DNA from: Burkholderiales bacterium
GTDB lineage: Bacteria > Pseudomonadota > Gammaproteobacteria > Burkholderiales > Casimicrobiaceae
Direction of reading: 5' to 3'
Length of the DNA: 17,679 bases
Assembly: GCA_025354075.1 (NCBI GenBank)
Contig: JANXNO010000089.1
Coordinates: forward strand, 1 to 17,679
Shown: piece by piece, positions 14,649-17,679 of the stretch
How the letters are laid out: the number at the start of each line of letters is the position of its first letter
How positions within the stretch are numbered: position 1 is the stretch's first letter
Notes under the pieces: model-generated
What the model was told of the DNA's origin: nothing
Database searches by the model: none
What the model saw: the letters and a program-made list of their open reading frames with translations, nothing else
Position numbers and translations under genes: made by a program

Positions 14649-14684
14649 TTGTCGGCTAAACTTGCAAGTCTATCAAGCCAACAA
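14649..14684. promoter_or_regulatory. Inverted repeat and palindrome just before lptD
   Basis: TTGTCGGCT (14649-14657) and AGCCAACAA (14676-14684) are inverted copies matching at 8 of 9 positions. Between them lies a perfect 10-bp palindrome ACTTGCAAGT (14660-14669). The right arm ends 4 nt before the lptD ATG. In the divergent amgK/lptD gap this could be a protein operator. In the lptD message it would form a hairpin over the ribosome landing site. The region otherwise holds only weak promoter-like boxes. Confidence 0.4.
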
Positions 14685-14688
14685 GTGC

Positions 14689-17136
14689 ATGCGTCTTCCG
14701 CGCCAAGCCTTCATTTTGCGTCGCCTCAATCGTCCCGTTCTAGCTCTCGGTGCCGCCCTTTGTGCAGCGGCGAACGTGCACGCTCAGGGTGCATGCGCAA
14801 TCGCTGTCACCGCGGCGCTGGGCGGCGTGCCGTCGTCAAGCGCCCTGGGCACCCCCGCCAACCCCGGCATGGCCACAGCGCCTTATTGCAACAGCAATGC
14901 GACCTCCAACAGCAGCTATCCGTTGCAGCTGGTGCCTCCGGTGCCGGGTGTCAAAGAAACCGCAACGCTCAATGCGACCGAATCAACCGGCGTCGACCAG
15001 CAGTATTTTCAGGCAGAAGGTAAAGTAGACCTGCGCTCCCCGTCACGGCAAATTTTGTCTGACTGGATGCGCTACGAATTCGACATTGACACCATCAAGG
15101 CCAAAGGCAACGTGGTGATTCGCTCGTGGCAGGATCTCATTACCGGCCCCGAGCTTGAGTACCGTCGTGACACCGAGACCGGTTTCATGAAGCAGCCGAA
15201 TTTCGTGCTCGGCCTGTACAAAGGTCGCGGCAAGGCGGACGAGCTGCTGTTCACGGGCCCTGAAAAATATCGGGTTCTGCGTGGCCACTACAGCACCTGC
15301 GTGGGCGACTCGCCTGCGTGGCATCTTCAGGTCGGTCAGCTCGATATTGATGAGACCACCGGCGTTGGCGTAGCGCGAGACGCCCGCGTTTATCTTGGCC
15401 CATTGCCAGTGGCGTGGTTGCCGCAGTTCAGTTTTCCGTTGAAAAACGAGCGCAAGAGCGGTTTCCTCGCAGCGACTTACGGCACCAGCGGCAACCGTGG
15501 TTTCGATCTGCAATTGCCGTATTACCTGAACCTTGCCCCCAACTACGACGCCACATTCACGCCGCGTCTGATGACCAAGCGCGGCGTATTGTTCAACGGT
15601 CAGGCGCGCTATATCTTTGACACGCCGTTTGGCACCGGCATCGGACAGTGGGACGGAGAAATCCTGCCCAAAGACCGTCTGGCCGACGCGACGCGTGACG
15701 CGACCAATATTCGCCACACGCAGCTTTTCACGCCGAATCTGACGCTGGCGATCAATTACAACCATGTGTCGGATGCGCGCTATTTTGTTGATCTGGCCGA
15801 CTTCGTCTCGATCACATCCATCACCACGCTGTCGCGGGATGCCACGCTGACCTATCGCAAAGCAGACTGGGTTTTCACCGCCAAGGCGCAGCGTTTTCAA
15901 ACGCTGCAAGACCCGGCGGCGCTGGTGCTGCCCCCCTACGACAAAGCGCCACAGCTGTCGGCTGAGTCGCCCGAGTACCGGCCCTTCGCCGATCAGCGCT
16001 TCGAGCTGAAGATGTCGACCGATGTGACCCGTTTCGAGTATCCCAACGCGGCGCTTCCATCCGGTTATCGCGCGTATACGTACGGCACGATGGCGTGGAA
16101 ATACGAAACGCCGGGCGCGTTCCTGACGCCCAAAGTTGGACTGCACGCCACGCGTTATCAGTTGATCGGTGAATTCGACGATTACCGCAACTCCACGCGC
16201 ATCGTACCCATTGCCAGCATTGATGGCGGGCTGCGCTTCGAGCGAAATTCCTCGATATTTGGCAGCTCATTTGTGCAGACGCTTGAGCCGCGTGCGATGT
16301 TTGCTTTTATTCCGTATCGAGATCAGAGCCAGACACCGGTGTTTGATACGGCGCTGGCTGACTTCAACTCGATCCAGTTGTTTAGCGAAAACCGCTATAT
16401 CGGCCAGGACCGAATCGGTGACACGCAGCAGCTCTCGCTCGGCGTCACGTCGCGCTGGCTGGACGCGGACTCGCAAAAGGAGCGCCTGCGGCTCACGCTC
16501 GGTGAGCGGTTTTATTTCAATAGTCAAAAAGTCACGCTGGGCGAAACCGCGCGTGATCGCAACAGCTCGGACGTGTTGATTTCAGCGCAGGGGCGGGTGA
16601 CCGATTCGCTCTACGTTGAGGCCAACGCACAGTACAACGCCAATCAGGGTCAAACCGAGCGCTATGCGCTGGGCCTGCGCTATTCGCCCGAACGCTCTAA
16701 AACCATCAATATCAACTATCGCGCCATTCGCGAACTGGCCACGTTGTCGGGCCCGGTTCGGGTCAAGCAGGTGGATGTAGCGGGACAGTGGCCCGTCTAT
16801 CGCGGCATTTATCTGGTCGGGCGTCTGAATTATTCGATTGCCGACCGGCGCACTACCGAAGGCATCTTCGGACTCGAATTTGACGGCTGCTGTTATGTCA
16901 TCCGGGCGGTCGCGCAACATCTGACCACCTCGACCACCACCGCCACCAATACCTTCTTTTTGCAGCTTGAACTGAACGGTCTGGGTCGAATCGGCTCTAA
17001 CCCGCTCGACGTGCTCAAGCGCAACGTTCCCGGCTATTCTCTGCTCTACGAAAACCCGACCCGTCGCCGTCTGGACGAGCCCGGCCCGTCGCCGTCTGAC
17101 CAGTTGTTTACACCGTGGAACACGACGCAGCCCTGA
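14689..17136 (+). CDS. lptD: LPS-assembly outer-membrane protein LptD
   Basis: An 815-residue outer-membrane beta-barrel that, with LptE, inserts lipopolysaccharide into the outer leaflet. A signal peptide (cleavage near residue 32, NVHA-QGAC) is followed by a short N-terminal OstA/LptA-like region (about 100-200; YFQAEGKVDLRS, KGRGKADELLF) and the barrel domain, with landmarks KRRSGF-like KNERKSGFLAATYG, QTLEPRAMFAFIPYRDQS and GVTSRWLD. Disulphide cysteines are C36, C204 (YSTCVGD), C734 and C735 (FDGCCYV), as in E. coli; C67 is extra. I chose ATG 14689 because the longer in-frame extension to 14503 would overlap amgK and hide the signal peptide. surA follows 62 nt downstream. Confidence 0.95.
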   Translation: MRLPRQAFILRRLNRPVLALGAALCAAANVHAQGACAIAVTAALGGVPSSSALGTPANPGMATAPYCNSNATSNSSYPLQLVPPVPGVKETATLNATESTGVDQQYFQAEGKVDLRSPSRQILSDWMRYEFDIDTIKAKGNVVIRSWQDLITGPELEYRRDTETGFMKQPNFVLGLYKGRGKADELLFTGPEKYRVLRGHYSTCVGDSPAWHLQVGQLDIDETTGVGVARDARVYLGPLPVAWLPQFSFPLKNERKSGFLAATYGTSGNRGFDLQLPYYLNLAPNYDATFTPRLMTKRGVLFNGQARYIFDTPFGTGIGQWDGEILPKDRLADATRDATNIRHTQLFTPNLTLAINYNHVSDARYFVDLADFVSITSITTLSRDATLTYRKADWVFTAKAQRFQTLQDPAALVLPPYDKAPQLSAESPEYRPFADQRFELKMSTDVTRFEYPNAALPSGYRAYTYGTMAWKYETPGAFLTPKVGLHATRYQLIGEFDDYRNSTRIVPIASIDGGLRFERNSSIFGSSFVQTLEPRAMFAFIPYRDQSQTPVFDTALADFNSIQLFSENRYIGQDRIGDTQQLSLGVTSRWLDADSQKERLRLTLGERFYFNSQKVTLGETARDRNSSDVLISAQGRVTDSLYVEANAQYNANQGQTERYALGLRYSPERSKTININYRAIRELATLSGPVRVKQVDVAGQWPVYRGIYLVGRLNYSIADRRTTEGIFGLEFDGCCYVIRAVAQHLTTSTTTATNTFFLQLELNGLGRIGSNPLDVLKRNVPGYSLLYENPTRRRLDEPGPSPSDQLFTPWNTTQP

Positions 17137-17198
17137 GGCTTCGTCAAATCTTTACCATCTGCCGCCAAGCCCCCCTTTCTGACGCGAATCCATTCATC

Positions 17199-17679
17199 AT
17201 GAAATCAATTTCTATCGCTCCTGTCGCCCTTGTTGGCAGCCTGTTGCTCGCCGCCAGCCTGTCGCTGAATGCGTCCGCGCAGGCCCCGGCACAGGCGCCC
17301 ACCCGGGTGCAGCTGGTCGACCGTGTGGTCGCCGTGGTTAACGACGAGGTGATCACGCGCTATGACCTCAACGAGCAGAAGCGTGCGGTGAGCGCGCAAT
17401 TGAAGCGGCAGGGCGTTGCGATGCCGCCTGACGCGGAGCTTGACGCCCAGGTGCTGGAGCGTTTCATCAACGAAAAGGTACAGCTGCAATATGCGCGCGA
17501 ATATGGCGTGCGGGCGGATGACGAAACCGTGAACGCGTCGATGCAGCGCATCGCGGCGGACAACAAGATGTCGATGGTTCAATTTGCCGCCGCGCTGCGA
17601 AAAGACGAAGTCAGCATCGAGAAGTTTCGCGATGAGCTCAAGAACGAAATCGTTCTCAACCGCCTGCGCGAGCGCGAGG
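17199..17679 (+). CDS. surA: SurA periplasmic chaperone/peptidyl-prolyl isomerase (5' part)
   Basis: The first 160 residues of SurA; the gene runs off the window, so the parvulin domains are not visible. A signal peptide of 27 residues (cleavage ASA-QAP) is followed by VDRVVAVVNDEVITRYDLNEQ (40-60), the classic start of the SurA N-terminal chaperone module. Next come LERFINEKVQLQYAREYGV and MSMVQFAAALRKDEVSIEKF. SurA delivers outer-membrane proteins, LptD being a main client, to the BAM machinery. The lptD-surA order is conserved in proteobacteria. No clear ribosome site or terminator lies in the 62-nt gap, so co-transcription with lptD is likely. Confidence 0.93.
   Translation, partial: MKSISIAPVALVGSLLLAASLSLNASAQAPAQAPTRVQLVDRVVAVVNDEVITRYDLNEQKRAVSAQLKRQGVAMPPDAELDAQVLERFINEKVQLQYAREYGVRADDETVNASMQRIAADNKMSMVQFAAALRKDEVSIEKFRDELKNEIVLNRLRERE

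Noticed and set aside
14503..14688. 62-residue upstream extension of the lptD frame
   Set aside because: It overlaps the start of divergent amgK and precedes a clean signal peptide at 14689.
15043..16146. 367-residue minus-strand open frame opposite lptD
   Set aside because: It is Arg/Val/Gln-rich without recognisable motifs and fully antisense to an unambiguous lptD; a shadow.

Overview
This window looks like chromosomal DNA of a betaproteobacterium, probably of the Burkholderiales type. It is moderately GC-rich. Its core envelope genes lie in an order familiar from that group: amgK-murU facing away from lptD-surA, with prlC, a DUF4124/glutaredoxin protein and xth downstream of murU. I see no phage, insertion sequence, CRISPR array, toxin-antitoxin pair or RNA gene. 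No gap between genes exceeds about 180 bases.

Positions 1-77 hold the possible 3' end of an unrecognised plus-strand gene. From 6521 down to 112 all genes lie on the minus strand. In transcription order they are a VOC/glyoxalase-fold protein, an FAD monooxygenase of the 2,6-dihydroxypyridine 3-monooxygenase type, then a complete branched-chain amino-acid-type ABC importer: binding protein livK, permeases livH and livM, ATPases livG and livF. The permease and ATPase genes are packed with gaps of 3 nt or 4-nt overlaps. A 107-nt gap with two tandem hairpins, one of them REP-like, separates livK from livH. The two enzyme genes suggest an aromatic or N-heteroaromatic substrate rather than leucine; this is inference.

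Positions 6694-8025 (plus) encode a predicted lipoprotein with a phytase-like esterase domain and an unusual Pro/Trp/Tyr-rich tail. It converges on the end of a six-gene minus-strand operon at 14596-8139: amgK, murU, prlC, a secreted DUF4124/glutaredoxin protein, xth and a dadA-like oxidase. amgK and murU return cell-wall sugars to UDP-MurNAc. prlC (oligopeptidase A) and the dadA-like gene could handle peptides and D-amino acids, so the operon may partly serve murein salvage. Three of its six genes (murU, prlC, xth) start with TTG, and two of these lie in TTGA stop/start overlaps.

Facing away from amgK are lptD (outer-membrane LPS translocon, complete) and surA (periplasmic chaperone/isomerase, cut by the window edge). 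An imperfect inverted repeat sits just before the lptD start.

I found no convincing previously undescribed multi-gene system. The best leads are the transporter-monooxygenase pairing, the TTG-rich operon and several intergenic hairpins near start codons.
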